Below are positions 29,601 to 42,377 of a stretch of DNA of 64,000 nucleotides, piece after piece (position 1 is the stretch's first letter; every line of letters begins with the position of its first letter). The notes below the pieces were generated by a model. The model had not been told where the DNA came from and ran no database searches. It worked only from the letters and a program-made list of their open reading frames with translations. This stretch comes from Albula goreensis (taxonomy: Eukaryota > Chordata > Actinopteri > Albuliformes > Albulidae): the NCBI GenBank assembly GCA_022829145.1, contig CM040741.1, forward strand, positions 54,527,680 to 54,591,679, written 5' to 3'. Both the position numbers and the translations under genes were made by a program.

Positions 29601-32600
29601 CAACTGTATATGCATGCAGAACGGCTGCCAAATGTTGCAAAATGTTTACCATCCTTTCTGACAGCCACAAAGGAGGTGTGGATGTTCAGGTATGTCTTGG
29701 CAGCAGGTCCCTGGAAAACAGTGGTTCAAAGTCTGTCAGGTTAGAAGCAGAGCAGTGGGTGAATTTCTGCTATGTACAGTGGTTTGGCAGCAGGCTCTTC
29801 TCTGAGGGAAGCATCCACCTTGACCTTTTCTTTGACAAAATAAAATTGGTTTACCTATGAGTTGCAAGTTTTTACTCTTTTATGAAATTACAGTGATGAC
29901 ATCCATGTTTGGGGGTTTGTCAGCTTGGTCAAAGTTATTTACTATCCTCCATTTTTCTTCTCACTGCTCTTGCCTGCTAGTTTGTTGAGAATCCCCACAG
30001 CAGGTATTGGCTAATTTGTGAAAAGATGGAGATGAAGCATGTGCAGGTGTGAGGAGTGTTTGGTATCATTTCTTAAGGTAAAATGTGGCATGTAGATTCT
30101 CTGCAGTAAAGAGACAATTGACTGGCATGGCCCCTTTTTGTGATGCATTGGACGTTCAGAGATTAACATTCTTTTGGCCAAGACTGTATTTTATGCTCAG
30201 CTTGTGAAAAAGTGGAAACACCTGGATAAAGCTGTGGCTGGTACAAGCTTTGGCTGATCTTTTAATTAAGCACATAAAGTTTCAGCATGCAAAGGATCAT
30301 ATGTAAAAATTCTGGCTGCTTTGCTGCTAATTGTGGCTGCAAAAGAAGGTCTCAATGACTTATTGATATTCCACAATCATTCAAATGTCTAAATGAATTT
30401 CTTGTATTTTTTGTGTTGCTGGGGGTGTGGCATTCATTCTGCAGAATTTCAGATGTTGCTCAACTGTATTTCACAGTGCTTGCAGGGCCAGAATGATGTC
30501 TCTTTCACCCCTTTTCCACCAAGCCAGTTCGAGGGCCTAATCTCGAACCGGTTCTTTGTGTTTCAGCTGAGAACTGGTTTGAGAACGGCACCAACACTTT
30601 GCTCGTCTAGAACCAAGAACCGCTTTCGTCAGGGGCTGGGGGTGGGATTATTGTGACCAAAAAGACCAAGAGCTAGGGTGTTTCTCAATACCAAGAACAC
30701 AAGAATGGACTTGTGTTCTTGAGAAGATCGTACTTGCCTTATATACTTTGTAGCCTTATACCCCATTAAGGAACTTCCATTAGGGGCTTCATCTTTTGGT
30801 TCACTACCTCTATTATAACATAAGGAGAAGTTGCAGAAATTCTTGTCACTGGATTGACCAGGACAGACAGTCTGTTCTTTGCCTACACTGATCGGGAGCA
30901 CATGCTCTCCTGCATTTCTTTTTAAGGTATTTGTTTTTCCCCTTCCCCTCCTGTGACCCCTACCAGGGTTGCAGAGGAACAGAGAGCTTTAAGCTCCAGA
31001 GGTATTTATAACAATAACACTGGATAATCGTAATATAATCCCTAATAATTTTCCTGGAAGGCAGACCACAGAGGGATACAGACACCAGAGAGTTGTTCTC
31101 TGTTGTGGAATAGTTTTTAATGCTGAAGCCACTGAAATGTGATGTGGACAATCCAAGTAAAGAATGCTGTTGCTTGTTTGTCTGCTTTCATACAGCTGTG
31201 AAGGTTAATGTGATCTTCTCAACAAAACTGACACAGGAATGGAAAGAGGTTTTCAAACTTAAAAACAGGCCCTGTCTTTCAATGTTTGCATCCTGAAATG
31301 ATTCATTTGGAAGGAGAAAAACATTTTCACATATTGACAGATGTCTGTCCAGGGTGGAGGAATGTTTCTTTAGAAAAATTATAAAAATAACAAAAAACGA
31401 TGTAATGAAACACATGTAAATTGGTATATAGCTGCTTGTATGTAGTTTAATGAAATAACAGGTGAAAGAGTGAGTTTTGATACATTTTTAAGGGATGGCA
31501 TTTGTTGACAAGATTCCAAAATAATTGTCTCATGTGTGGGAACAAGACCACCCCAACTGGCAAGTTCATAAATTTATGTCAGTATGAATGTATATTCTAG
31601 TGTTGTGTACTTATGAGAACACACGGCTTAGGCCGTGAACATTCATTTCATTCCATTCATACTCTCATGCCAATGAAAATATGACTAGAATTTTCCCACA
31701 TAATTTTTAATCATTACTTGTGGAAGGTAATGGAATTTGCTCAACACTGGTTATAGTGATGTCAGCTTTTTTTTGTTTGTTTTAGCATAACAAAAGGAAA
31801 GGACATCTTTCATCCAGTCTCAGGACAGTCGGTTGACTCCATTACTGTTGCCTTCATCAGTTGTCTCTCTGACTGTGGAGAAAAAGTCAGAGCGCAGGAC
31901 ATGAGGAAGTTGCACCCTGAGGGCAAGGCAAGGAAGGTGAATGTTCACTAATTGAAGGCAGCAATATGTTGACTGGGCTATTTTAATGGCTGTTAGGCAG
32001 TTGCTATAGCTACCTAGCTATCCTAATACAAACAGTGCTTCCTGTTGAGTGATGCCAGCATCCCATAAACCAGGATGTAATTATTTAATCAGAATAGATA
32101 AGAGTTCCCTTTAGCTCTTCCAAGACCAGGGACTATACACAAGCACATGTCCTTTTTTGACCCTCGTTTCTCTATAATTTCAAAGCTTATGTCAAAGCTT
32201 CTTTTTATTGATGCCTACTTACAAACTTTGAGTGTTCTATCTAAAAAGAGTAAAGTACTATCCAGACTAGATTTAAAACCTATTTCTGAGGTCCCATGCA
32301 AAACATGTGGGTATTAGCCAAAGAGAAGCCTGTACATAGTATTATTGGCCTTACTTTACGATATGTTTTGCATGGAATCTTAGACATAGGAGTCTTTTGA
32401 TTGTTGTTATGCAACACAGTCCACTATTAAGCTTATATGAATAATTTATAATTGCAGATGACCTGTGAATAGAAGTTTGACTGTAGACATGTCCTCACAT
32501 GTTTCCCATCCCCACATGTTCCTGGCATTCAGTAATGGTAGTTGGGTAATCAGGCAAATTCCTATCAATTAAAAAACTGGTTGAGAACAACTCTTTAAAA

Positions 32601-35600
32601 TGTTTTATTCAGAATTTTAATTTGTATGAGTATGGGAATAATCATGGCTGAAGGCTCTACTATAATCCAATTCTGATATTACAGGCAGATGAAAGCATGC
32701 GGAAGGATGAAGTCCCTTTTTCCTTGCATTTATATTTCTCTGTAATGGACCATTTTCCTTGTGTAAGCACCACTCCAAGTATGCCGAGTTTATTATATTA
32801 TTTATTAATGATCGTAACCTACCTACATAGACTAACCTAGTTTTAGTTCAGCTTTCTCTGTTGTGGCAAATTAGCTAGATAGCAAGCTTTTTGACCTAAT
32901 AAGCTTTTTTCATCAGTGGTTGCTATTGGAGTCCCAAATTATTATTTCATATTTCATATTTAAATGAAAACAACTGTGATGTAAGAAAACCTCATGACTG
33001 TGATTAAAGATAATTAAAAGGCTACTCAGCTTATGAAAACAGCAGTATAACACTTATGGATCTCTGACTGTTAGTCTGTAGACCATGTGTTTTCTACTCA
33101 CGCATCTGAGTGTGATTACTGGAGGGAAGTTAGGGAATTTATGCCGTTCTCTCTCATTTTTCCCCTCGCTCTGTGAGCGGCTGGCAATTGCAGCCGGCTT
33201 TTCACATTTCCCCCTCCTTTCACACGCTGGCTGGGAGGTGCCATTACTGCAGCTACTTTCTGCAGCTGGTGACCCACCCTCTTATGTGCTTATATCAGCA
33301 CTACTGCCTCAAGGAATACAGGCTTGTGGTCTGTGATCACAGGAAGGTTGTCATGAGAGTGGGGACATGTTAAATGTAACTCCAGTATAACACCTGTCTC
33401 TTGTCAGCGTTAAGGTCTCACTACTTGTTCAATAGGGAGATGCTGGTAAGGCTACTGCCCTACGCTCAGCCTGTCAGAGCTTCTTAGGAGGCTGCTCAGG
33501 AGACCATAGAAGTCTGATCAGCTGCTGACTATGACTTGGTTCTTGTTGTCTTGCTTATATCTTGGTCGGTCCAGCACATTGGTTCTGTATGTAATTGTGA
33601 CATTTTCTCCGCAGTCTAACGGGTGAAAGTAAACTTGAATAATAAGCTGCATTCATCTATGTTTACAATTTTTTTTGGGGGGGGGCGGGCAATTGCATAA
33701 TTACCATTAATGCATTCAGTAATAAACAAGCTTTATTTGACCCCTTTTTTTGGGGCAAGAAGTAAACAGCAAAAGATAGAAAATAAACCAAGTAATAAAC
33801 AGTACAGCGTAACACACCAAACAAATATTTGAATAAAATACCATATAAAGATACCCCCTGCGTTTTTATTAAGGGACAAATAAAGGCAATGGCAGACACC
33901 TGGACTGATTACAAATCCACTTCAGGGGAGCCTGCCTCTTGTGTCAAGTTCCTGATTCTCAAGTTTCCCTACACTAAGGAAGGGACCCAGAACTGACAGT
34001 ACCCTTCTCGGCACATGGTGTTAATATCAGACAAATAATGTTGTCAGTTGATTACCAGATGTGGGTTCTGGTAAGGGACAGTCATTCAAAGGCTTAATGA
34101 TTCTCTGGATGTAGTTTTATGTTAGCAAGTTTATTTGAACATGTGCCTGTACAAATAAAATAAATGAATAAAAATGTTTGTTGTGATTGCTCATACTTTT
34201 GAATTGTGCTAGAGCTTCACCCTCTGTTACCTGAGTTAGCTTTTTGTTGCTGACATCAACATGTTGGATAATACTGCTACGCTTTCCTATCTAGAGATAG
34301 GAATTAATAGGATAGATTAATGAAAAGACAAACATCCAGCTTCAACTGGACCAATTAGCTGAACTTAATTTTAGTTTGCTGGCAGAAGACTCCAACATTC
34401 TAGTGTTAAATACCAAGTTGCATTATTAATTGCTTGTGCATTAACAAAATTTAAGAACACAGTATCCAGGTGATTAAGTGGCTATAGCTTGCAACCTAAC
34501 ATTACAGCTCGATACTGTTAGGTATATCTAGGGTGGCTACTTCCATAATTTTAAAAATGAGGACACTTTGCAGGATACAGAAGAGCCAGAATAAAAACCG
34601 CAGACTACTATGTTGCTCATAATAAGGCTTTAGTGCAGGATTATTTTAAACCAAATCCAAAATAACTGTGTTTATTAATGTGATACCAGAAGCACGGATT
34701 TGCACACAATACTCATACTATTATGTCAGTGTTAGATATATCTATACCACCAATTTCTGTACAGTAAATACATTACTTACTGCTTACAAATTACATGAAA
34801 AATGATAATTTCTTATAATGAACAAAAGCATCTAAACAACATAACCTGATGTCATACAAACATTAAATAAAGTGCTTGGAACACTATATCAAACCTTAGA
34901 AAGGATACTGGTACTTAGAGTTTTGAATTTGTGGTGTAGGAGAGTATACAATGCCACTCTTATGCTTGCAGGTAGTTAATTTCACCACTGGAGGGCCATA
35001 TGTAGAATGTGTGGACTACATTGAGAGGAACTCTAAACACAACCAGAGGTTGCAGGACTCAGTGCTTCTGCAGAGTGTATCTTTGTATGTGTTAGGATAG
35101 GTTTAAGTGAGAGATGAGCTGTACTCTGTCCATTAGACAAGTGTCAGTTTCTGGAATTGTATGTCCCATGATTGGCTCACTGTCAGTGGAGGCCAAAGGT
35201 AAACCACACATAGATATTGAGGAAAGTTAGACTCATAACTTTGTCGCTTCCTGTGGCAACAAGCAGCATCTGAAGCATTTAACATTACAATCATTCAGCA
35301 GATGCTGTAATCACTTGGCAAAATGTCTAAGCAAAATAAAACTGGCTTTATCGTAGATAATATCGGGCTGCCACAGGCCTGATGGATAACAGCTGTAAAC
35401 AGAAATTGTAGCTAGGGAGAAAGGCAGTTGCTATTTATATGTGATGTAATGCCATGAACTCAAATGTTTTATCTGTTCCAATTTTGTCATGTTACATGGT
35501 GGTAAGATATTACATAAACTGTTTTGTAGGTTGATTGCATATTTAATTTGTTGTACATCAGCAAAGGGAGGTCTTCACTTAAGAATGAAAACTGTATAGA

Positions 35601-36245
35601 ACTAGACTCAAATCATCCTATTTGCAAGAGGGTAGTAGTAGTTTGTATCTGATCCATGTGCAAAATTTATCTTTGGCTTCATACAGCCATGATAAATCAG
35701 TTCTTATTTGAACTATTGATCAGTTTTTATTTACCTTGGTTTTTTATTTTTAACATTTTCTCCATCTACACTACTGATCCTGAAGAGCAGTTTGATATGA
35801 TAGCACCTCAGCTATTCAAAACTTACTACAACTCTGCTCCTGCTCTTTAAATCCCTCTCTATGAGTCATTAATGCACCTGTTGCAGATGGTAGCAGAGTG
35901 ACAAAAAGTGTCACAGTGTACTATATTTCATTTTATTCTGGGGTTAGTGATGGATGATTCAGTCTTGCAATGCTTGAAAAAATGCAGTGATCAGATATGA
36001 AGAGTGTCAGGATTAAAAAATGCTTTACTTATGTAGGGTTTTTTGCTACAGCATGGTTGACATTCCATGTAAGCTGGATTGCATAAAAGTGTCAAAGGTT
36101 GAAGGGTCTTGTGATCTGTTCTAGAACAGACAGAGACAGGAACAAACTTGAAGCAGAACAGTATTGCATTCTCTGTCTCATGGTAAGGGACAGAATGTGG
36201 CCAATGGGAGGAGGAATCTTCATACTACTAGACTGAAATACTTAC
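26624..36245 (-). other. Long presumed intron of the minus-strand gene
   Basis: A 9.6-kb gap containing the 30.5-kb transposon fragment and a G-run at 33676-33685. No convincing exon in between. Confidence 0.45.
30508..30660. mobile_element. Fragment of a fish non-autonomous DNA transposon
   Basis: The segment contains ccttttccaccaagccagtt, gaaccggttc (a perfect palindrome at 30545-30554) and agaaccaagaaccgc, the repeated aaccggttc wording of a MITE common in fish genomes. Ends and target duplication are not clear, so boundaries are approximate. Confidence 0.45.
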
Positions 36246-36431
36246 AAGGTGGAGGTTGCAGTGATTTGAAGCTCTATGGGATGTAGCTGATTGAGGCCAC
36301 ACCTGCATTTTGTTCGAAAATGGGGAGATGAGTGCATGGGCCGAGCTTTCACGAACAGCAGACCATGTTTACCATCAAGGCAAACATGAAGAGAGGAGCA
36401 GGGGGATTCTGTGGCTGGAAGTGCCCACTTT
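36246..36431 (-). CDS. Exon of unrecognised minus-strand gene
   Basis: A 186-nt exon on the minus strand with acceptor catctctctacag and a perfect donor gtaagt. It has 61 whole codons, including KWALPATESPCSSLHVCLDG and KHGLLFVKARPMHSSPHFRT. Incoming phase (1 nt) fits exon 37619-37774. Splice strength, frame and composition together make a real exon likely. I do not recognise the protein. Confidence 0.65.
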
Positions 36432-36725
36432 CTGTAGAGAGATGTTAAACTCATGAGCGGTTTTAGATGGTACTGCTGAAATTAATCCTAAACCCAGCTT
36501 TAATCCCTGTTGAAAAAGCAAAACCCCCTTCTGTGTAAACGAGGCTGGAGTGTGAACGCCAGAGTCTGTATGTGGAAACCGTCGGTCTCCAGGAATAACA
36601 TTCCACTCTGGGATGGCTGGTCACATTTAGAATGAGATGCCTGTTTGGCAGGCATGAAAGGGCTGTGGCCCCTGCGCCAGCAGGCTTGTACAGCAACTGA
36701 GTACCGCTGTTCAACTGGCCATCCC

Positions 36726-36733
36726 TGACGTCA
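36726..36733. promoter_or_regulatory. Consensus CRE palindrome
   Basis: tgacgtca, the full cAMP-response element, in an intron of the minus-strand gene about 300 bases upstream of exon 36246-36431. One 8-mer match is weak evidence alone. Confidence 0.25.
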
Positions 36734-37618
36734 GTGGGAAAAACCCCCTACCTGTCCAACCAATGAGGATTTTTGGGTACAGAGAAGGATCTTGCATTGA
36801 CTCACACTGCTCTTCGCCCAAATCTCACATAATGTTCTGAGGGCAATTCTGTTGATAAAGTGTCTTAACCTGTATCAATGTGAGACATAATCTATAAGGA
36901 AGGCTGTTTTTGAATGGTGATACAGTCAGCCCCTTCATTCCAGTGAACTCCTGCCTTTTGTTCACATCAATATCAAAGATAAATGAGAGAGTTGCCTATG
37001 AAAAGCAAAACAGGATCAGAGCTCTATACAGGCCATTCTGTTACTTTATTCCTGTGGTAAGCAATCATTGAATTAGATTTATGTGAGCAAGATGGATTTT
37101 AATGGTAGATTGTTGTCCAGAGGGGTCAAAATAATTAAATAACAGAGCAGTGGTGAATATTAGGGTTTAATATTTTCCTGAAAATCAGGGATTTTTCAAC
37201 ATTAGGAATGAAACATATTGCTCCTGGGAACACCATGATTTCCAGAAAAAAACATTGCATGCAAACTTTGTTTCTAGTATGGATTTAAAAGCTCAAAAAA
37301 AATATTTATCCTGCATGAATAAATTGAGGCTACACAAGGTTTAAGAAACAGGCTGTCCCCCTTAGGACAAAAAGCAGGTGCTCGAATCAAACGAAAGATG
37401 GTAAATACTATGCTGCAGTGCTGCTTATGCTGGTTGAACCTGCTGGAACAGCACTGGAGTCTTTGTCTTCTGTATGTCCTGTCTGTAATAAGAAGTGGGG
37501 AATGAAGGAAAGACATGCAATGACATAAAAAAGACAGAAGCACATTTAGAGTTGTAAATGATGTCCTCTCACCCCCACAGGGTCAGGGGGGCTGAGTTCA
37601 GCTGAGGTTCCCATTTAC

Positions 37619-37774
37619 TGATTCTCCACTGTGATCAGGCCTGCGGCCTGCAGCTGCTGTAGGAGCACTGATTGATAGGGAGGAACCGACTCACAGATAA
37701 TCAACAGGGCACCAGGGCCTGAGAATCCATCACAGATTCCGCAGAGGAAGACCGTAATGACCCATGCTTCTCTT
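37619..37774 (-). CDS. Exon of unrecognised minus-strand gene
   Basis: A 156-nt minus-strand exon, acceptor gtctgtattag, donor gtaaat. It encodes REAWVITVFLCGICDGFSGP then GALLIICESVPPYQSVLLQQ and LQAAGLITVEN. Read without the donor the frame would stop one codon later, but the splice joins in phase to exon 36246-36431. The other two frames contain stops. Confidence 0.62.
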
Positions 37775-39118
37775 CTAATACAGACAGGCACATGTGCTGG
37801 ACACAATTAGATATTTGAAAGTTAGGCATAGCATTACAGGATTCTCTCATTCTCTCTTATCAAAGCCAAATAATATTCCCAGTGGTGGAAAGGTTTAATA
37901 TCTGCTTAAATTTTTCAGTAAAACTGAGGGTTTTTGCTCCTTCTCAGCCTTGAAGTGTATTATAACATGCAGGTGTTGATTTATTCAGTTCAACTAATGG
38001 TTGTTCAAGAGTTGCGGGTGAACAATGAAGACATTTCTGAATGAAAACTGTTTAATGGGAAGTGCACAGGTGTTTTGTTCTGCACATAATTAGATGGGTC
38101 AGAGCTGGGACAGAACAGTGGTTCTGTAGCTCAGGGTGCCCCTTATTCCTCAAAGCCTGTTAAAAGGCATCGCTTGCCAGGCATAGTGTCTCAGTGATGT
38201 TTGTCTCTGACATTCCAAAAAGATTCAGCATGAGTAGAAAATATCAGTTCTCTGTGTTGTGGCGTTTCATTATGCCAACATTTCCCCTCAGTCCAAAGAC
38301 AGCCTTTATTTTATTGAATGTCTTGATAATATCTGCTTTCCACTCCCACTAAAACAAATGCAATTAGCCAAATTTTCATCTGTATGAAATTACCTTCACA
38401 GACAAGTGTGTATGTATATCTTTTGTGAGACTGATCCCACTAGACACTTGTACATACACATTGTTTTTTGTTGACTGTTGCAGGCACTTTTCAAGACAAG
38501 TACCTTGACTCTCAGAGATACCTGTAAACATCCCATGATGCATATTTGGGGCAATTTTATTCAGTTGAATTATATTCTGTTTATGTTTCAGTTCAATAAG
38601 TGTAGAACAATGTTAGAGTGTAGAACAGTAGACAATGTTCCATTCCCCTCATGTAGTGAATTCTCCCCCTATCCTGTTTTCTGGGTTTTTGTTGTTAAGG
38701 GGGATCAGATTGTTCCCACTTAAATCTGAACCAGACACTACACTGTAAATGTATTTAACCTGTGAATGTTGGCTGTGGTTTCTGAGATTTTTCACTTTCT
38801 TTCTGAGTACCGGGAGCCCAGGCCCTCATGCTATGACATCACTTGTTTTGTGTTTCCTTCTGTAGGTATATTTCCCTGGACGATGTGGTGTAGAGTAAAC
38901 CGGGACAGAGAAGCTCCTTTACACTCGGAGTACTTGGCGCTGCAGGAGCCATCCTGCATTGGCTGCCATTGGGCTTGATGACAGATCTGGCAATGTATGT
39001 TCTTATGGGATTTTTCACATTTAGTTTTCCCACAATTTCTTAAATGGATTACTGCAAGCGTCTGAAATCTGGAATTTCTGACAGCTGTATGTAAATTGAT
39101 AAATATATAAAATAAACA

Positions 39119-39154
39119 AGAGACAGACAGAGAGAGAGAGAGAGAGAGAGGGAG

Positions 39155-39207
<53 letters not shown>

Positions 39208-39223
39208 TGTGTTTCTGTGTGTG
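39119..39223. repeat. (GA)n microsatellite with TG tail
   Basis: About 87 bases of GA with one GGAGGGG interruption near 39151, then a short TG run. Confidence 0.95.
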
Positions 39224-40679
39224 AATGTGGTTTATTTTATTTACATGCCATTCACATAGAGATTCTCAGAGCACCACAGCAGGGTAGAGGTGACATCATC
39301 TGTGTTTGTGCCTGATCTATCTTATCTCTTGAGAAACACATTGACTGAAACACAGTGTAAATCAGTATAATATGCCTTTCTTTCCAATGATGTCCCAGTG
39401 ATTGTGTTACTAAAGGTTTCTGTTTGAGGTGGTGAGCATTCTGTTTGTGGTAACTTGGGTGTCTGTAATCTGTGTAGGGTTAGTATAGAACTGATAGGAC
39501 AGGCATCTGTGTTGTTGAACATATCAAAATATTGCCATTTCAGTACACAATGCAAATTATCCAATTCCACATTACGTCAAAATTACAACTGATGTTTTTA
39601 TGTAATATATTCCATCCATTAAACTGGAACGCTATACATGCAATGTCAAACTTTTTAAGAAAAAATTGGGTAAGTGGTAGTTGTGGTAGGATGTTCAAGA
39701 CAACATGTTTTCATCAGTGGAGAATTTGCAGAAAACATTTATTACTTTTAAGGTTAGTATGAGGCTGACATGTGCATGCTGAAAATATTATTTTATGAAT
39801 ATATGAGACTTGAAAGACATGGTGCAGTGCATGGTGAGGTGCTGGCTGAAGGATTTCATCACGTATTTCATCAGAACCACACACGGCCACTTTCCAGAAG
39901 CAGCAAGAGAGTGTGAATACACAGTAGTGCCAGTGGTAAGACCTTCCATGGTCCAGGTTGCGCCCAACCCTCAATACTGGGGGTGTATTCACTCTGGCTC
40001 TTAGTTAGTGGCATGATGGGAAGGTCCAGTCAGTAAGCTACCTGACAGGGTCTTCATGTCTGTCCTGCTTCCATATGTTTGTCATAGGTGAAATTCAAGG
40101 GGATTCAAATGATGGTAAATAATGGCATAATGTCAAACATGGACAGTGGGAATTATGGGATGTACCTGGGAACTATGCTTGGTCTTTGTAACAGTGACAG
40201 TTAATGCTTCTGTTTGTTCAGCTTGATATTGTCACACACATATAGCAGGGATGAAGTTATCTTGGATCACATATGATTTTAATGGAGATGCTCAATTCAG
40301 CTTCTAGATGCTTGGCTAATTAAGCATTACTGTTCTATATAGGCACATAATCAATGGCCACTATTCCCTTTTGGTTGGGGATTGTTATTTTGTTCAATTA
40401 TAAGAATGAAACTGAAATTTGCTGGACCACAAAAAATTCTACACCATACTTGGTGGTACAAAAAATGTAATGGGGTTGATATTTGAGAAAATATACTGGA
40501 GTATATAAGGATCTCAGTTGCCAAGGCTATGATCAATGCAAACAAGGAACTATAATTCATAGTTTAAAATAATCAGACTGGTCCACTATAAGCAAAATGC
40601 ATAATCCACTGTACCATTTATATAAATATTTATATAAGTTTTTTTGTCACCACATTATGTGAAGATATGACAAGGTTAC

Positions 40680-40870
40680 CTGTCAGAGTTAATACTGCTG
40701 CTCATGGGGAATGTTCTCAGTGTGACAGCGTAGAGGCGCTGAATAAAAGGAGGGATTTGCTGGTAATCCTTCATTGATCCCGGCAGAAACGGCCTGGCTG
40801 TCATGTAGTCCTCACCTCCCACCAGCACAGGAACCCCAGTCTCTAGGGCCTGGAGAGACAGCTGTCCCAG
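40680..40870 (-). CDS. Exon of unrecognised minus-strand gene
   Basis: A 191-nt minus-strand exon, acceptor tttctgatctccag, donor gtaacc, open over 63 codons from phase 0: LGQLSLQALETGVPVLVGGE, DYMTARPFLPGSMKDYQQIP, PFIQRLYAVTLRTFPMSSSI. Codon third positions favour G/C, unlike the surrounding intron. This is the most convincing exon of the series. No family motif that I can name. Confidence 0.7.
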
Positions 40871-41547
40871 CTGGAGATCAGAAACATGCGCACATATCCA
40901 GGCAAAATGACAGGAAAAAAATCACAGTATGAATGTATATCAGCATGTCTGTACTTTATCATTGTATATTTATTGAATGCACTGATGTACGACCATACTT
41001 GTGCAGTGCCTGTAAATGATAAACATATCTTCTGTTATTGTCTTCAAATGTATACTTCCTAGTTACACAATGTGTTTGTAGTTAGTAAGACACACAATGT
41101 AGATATAACTTTGTTGGGTATGAAAAATTTCTCTTATCAAATTTAATGTACTTAAAATTATAGCTGTGTACATCAAAACAAGAATATTACTCCTCCCCCA
41201 CAATCAGTAAAACAAGCCAGTGTTAGCATCTCACTTCACAAAATGTTTAATAATTAAAACCAATTCAAAAGTCTTTTTTATGCAAATGAAACAGTCACCC
41301 CTTAGTAGTTTTCTTGCTATGCCTGGTACACTCCTTTGCTTGTCTTTTGTATGAGGAATTGATTCACTACTCACTAACTCTGACTTTCAGTCCCATACAA
41401 AGAAATCTGGCACAATCCTTAAATGGGCGTAAGCATGTAGACAAGGGAGCTGCACGTAGGACGCTAATTCTCTTGTCAGACGGTAATGCGAGATGCAGGG
41501 TAACTCTTGGCAAGTGTGTTTATGTGACACATCTTGTGTTTGTGCAG

Positions 41548-41686
41548 GGAGCCCGGAGGCTTGCGCTCGACACCTAGTTGAGTCTGTTACGAAAGGTGTG
41601 GGCAGAACAGAGTGAGAGACACAGGGGCTGACGACAGCTAATGTCTGCGTGATTCACAGCCTGCTAAACCCACCGCACTCTGGCAG
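41548..41686 (+). other. Candidate untranslated exon on plus strand
   Basis: A 139-nt segment between acceptor tgtttgtgcag and a near-perfect donor (ggcag|gtaagc). It is relatively CpG-rich, with stops in all frames, so it would be a 5' UTR or non-coding RNA exon. CpG content is also raised in the preceding 150 bases, so an alternative promoter is another reading. Confidence 0.4.
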
Positions 41687-42349
41687 GTAAGCACAAGAAG
41701 TTTACAGATCTCTTACCATGCCTCTGCCAGCTTCAACCAGACCTGCAGATGGTCTGGATGAATGCAGGAATATCTGGTTACAGCTGAAAACATTCTGCCT
41801 GAAAACTTATATTAGTATGTGATGTTTTTTTTTCTGGGGTCATTAATAGTGCTTTGTAGAAGATTACTCTTCTATAGTGCTTTTGTGTAGAATTAATGCC
41901 TAATTAGTCAAAACTGAAACCACAGCTTGTCAGGCCACTATAATGGGAAGAAAACTGAACTTCTGTTTAAGACAGGTTCAGGTGTGCTGTCAATAGGAGC
42001 TGTCAACACTTGGATAAGCATGGGCTTTACTGGGGTAGAGAGTGCACACGCATGAGTAGGGTTGATACTCTTGAGATTTGTGTGATTTTGTTTAACTCCT
42101 GGTTATATTTAACACAACAGACATGAAAAGAGAAAAGTATTTATGTGTGTATGCTGACAGTTATTTGTTCTGTGGTGTAGGATCAGATAGCAGTTGAAGT
42201 GCTCTGATTATGGAAAACAGAATTCTGCGGCACAAGAGAAACTCATAGATAAAGAACAAATATACAAAAACACTGGTTGACCAAAGAGGACAAAATGAAG
42301 CCATATCAATTTCGAAATCAGATGCAAGATGAACATTAAATCAAAATAC

Positions 42350-42377
42350 CTATTTGCCTCATATACGAGGCAAATAG
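42350..42377. repeat. Perfect 11-bp inverted repeat, 6-nt loop
   Basis: Arms 42350-42360 (ctatttgcctc) and 42367-42377 are exact complements around atatac. No associated gene signal. Confidence 0.7.

Noticed and set aside
34987-34999. Further CTCF-like words (34987, 28609, 55231, 57408)
   Set aside because: Each has at least one mismatch in the core; too weak to list as sites.
38839-39033. Short frame on minus strand reading MGKLNVKN and a plus-strand acceptor-like cttctgtag
   Set aside because: Resemblance to the BMPR1B N-terminus is limited to GKLNV and does not continue; the donor (t|gtatgt) is poor.
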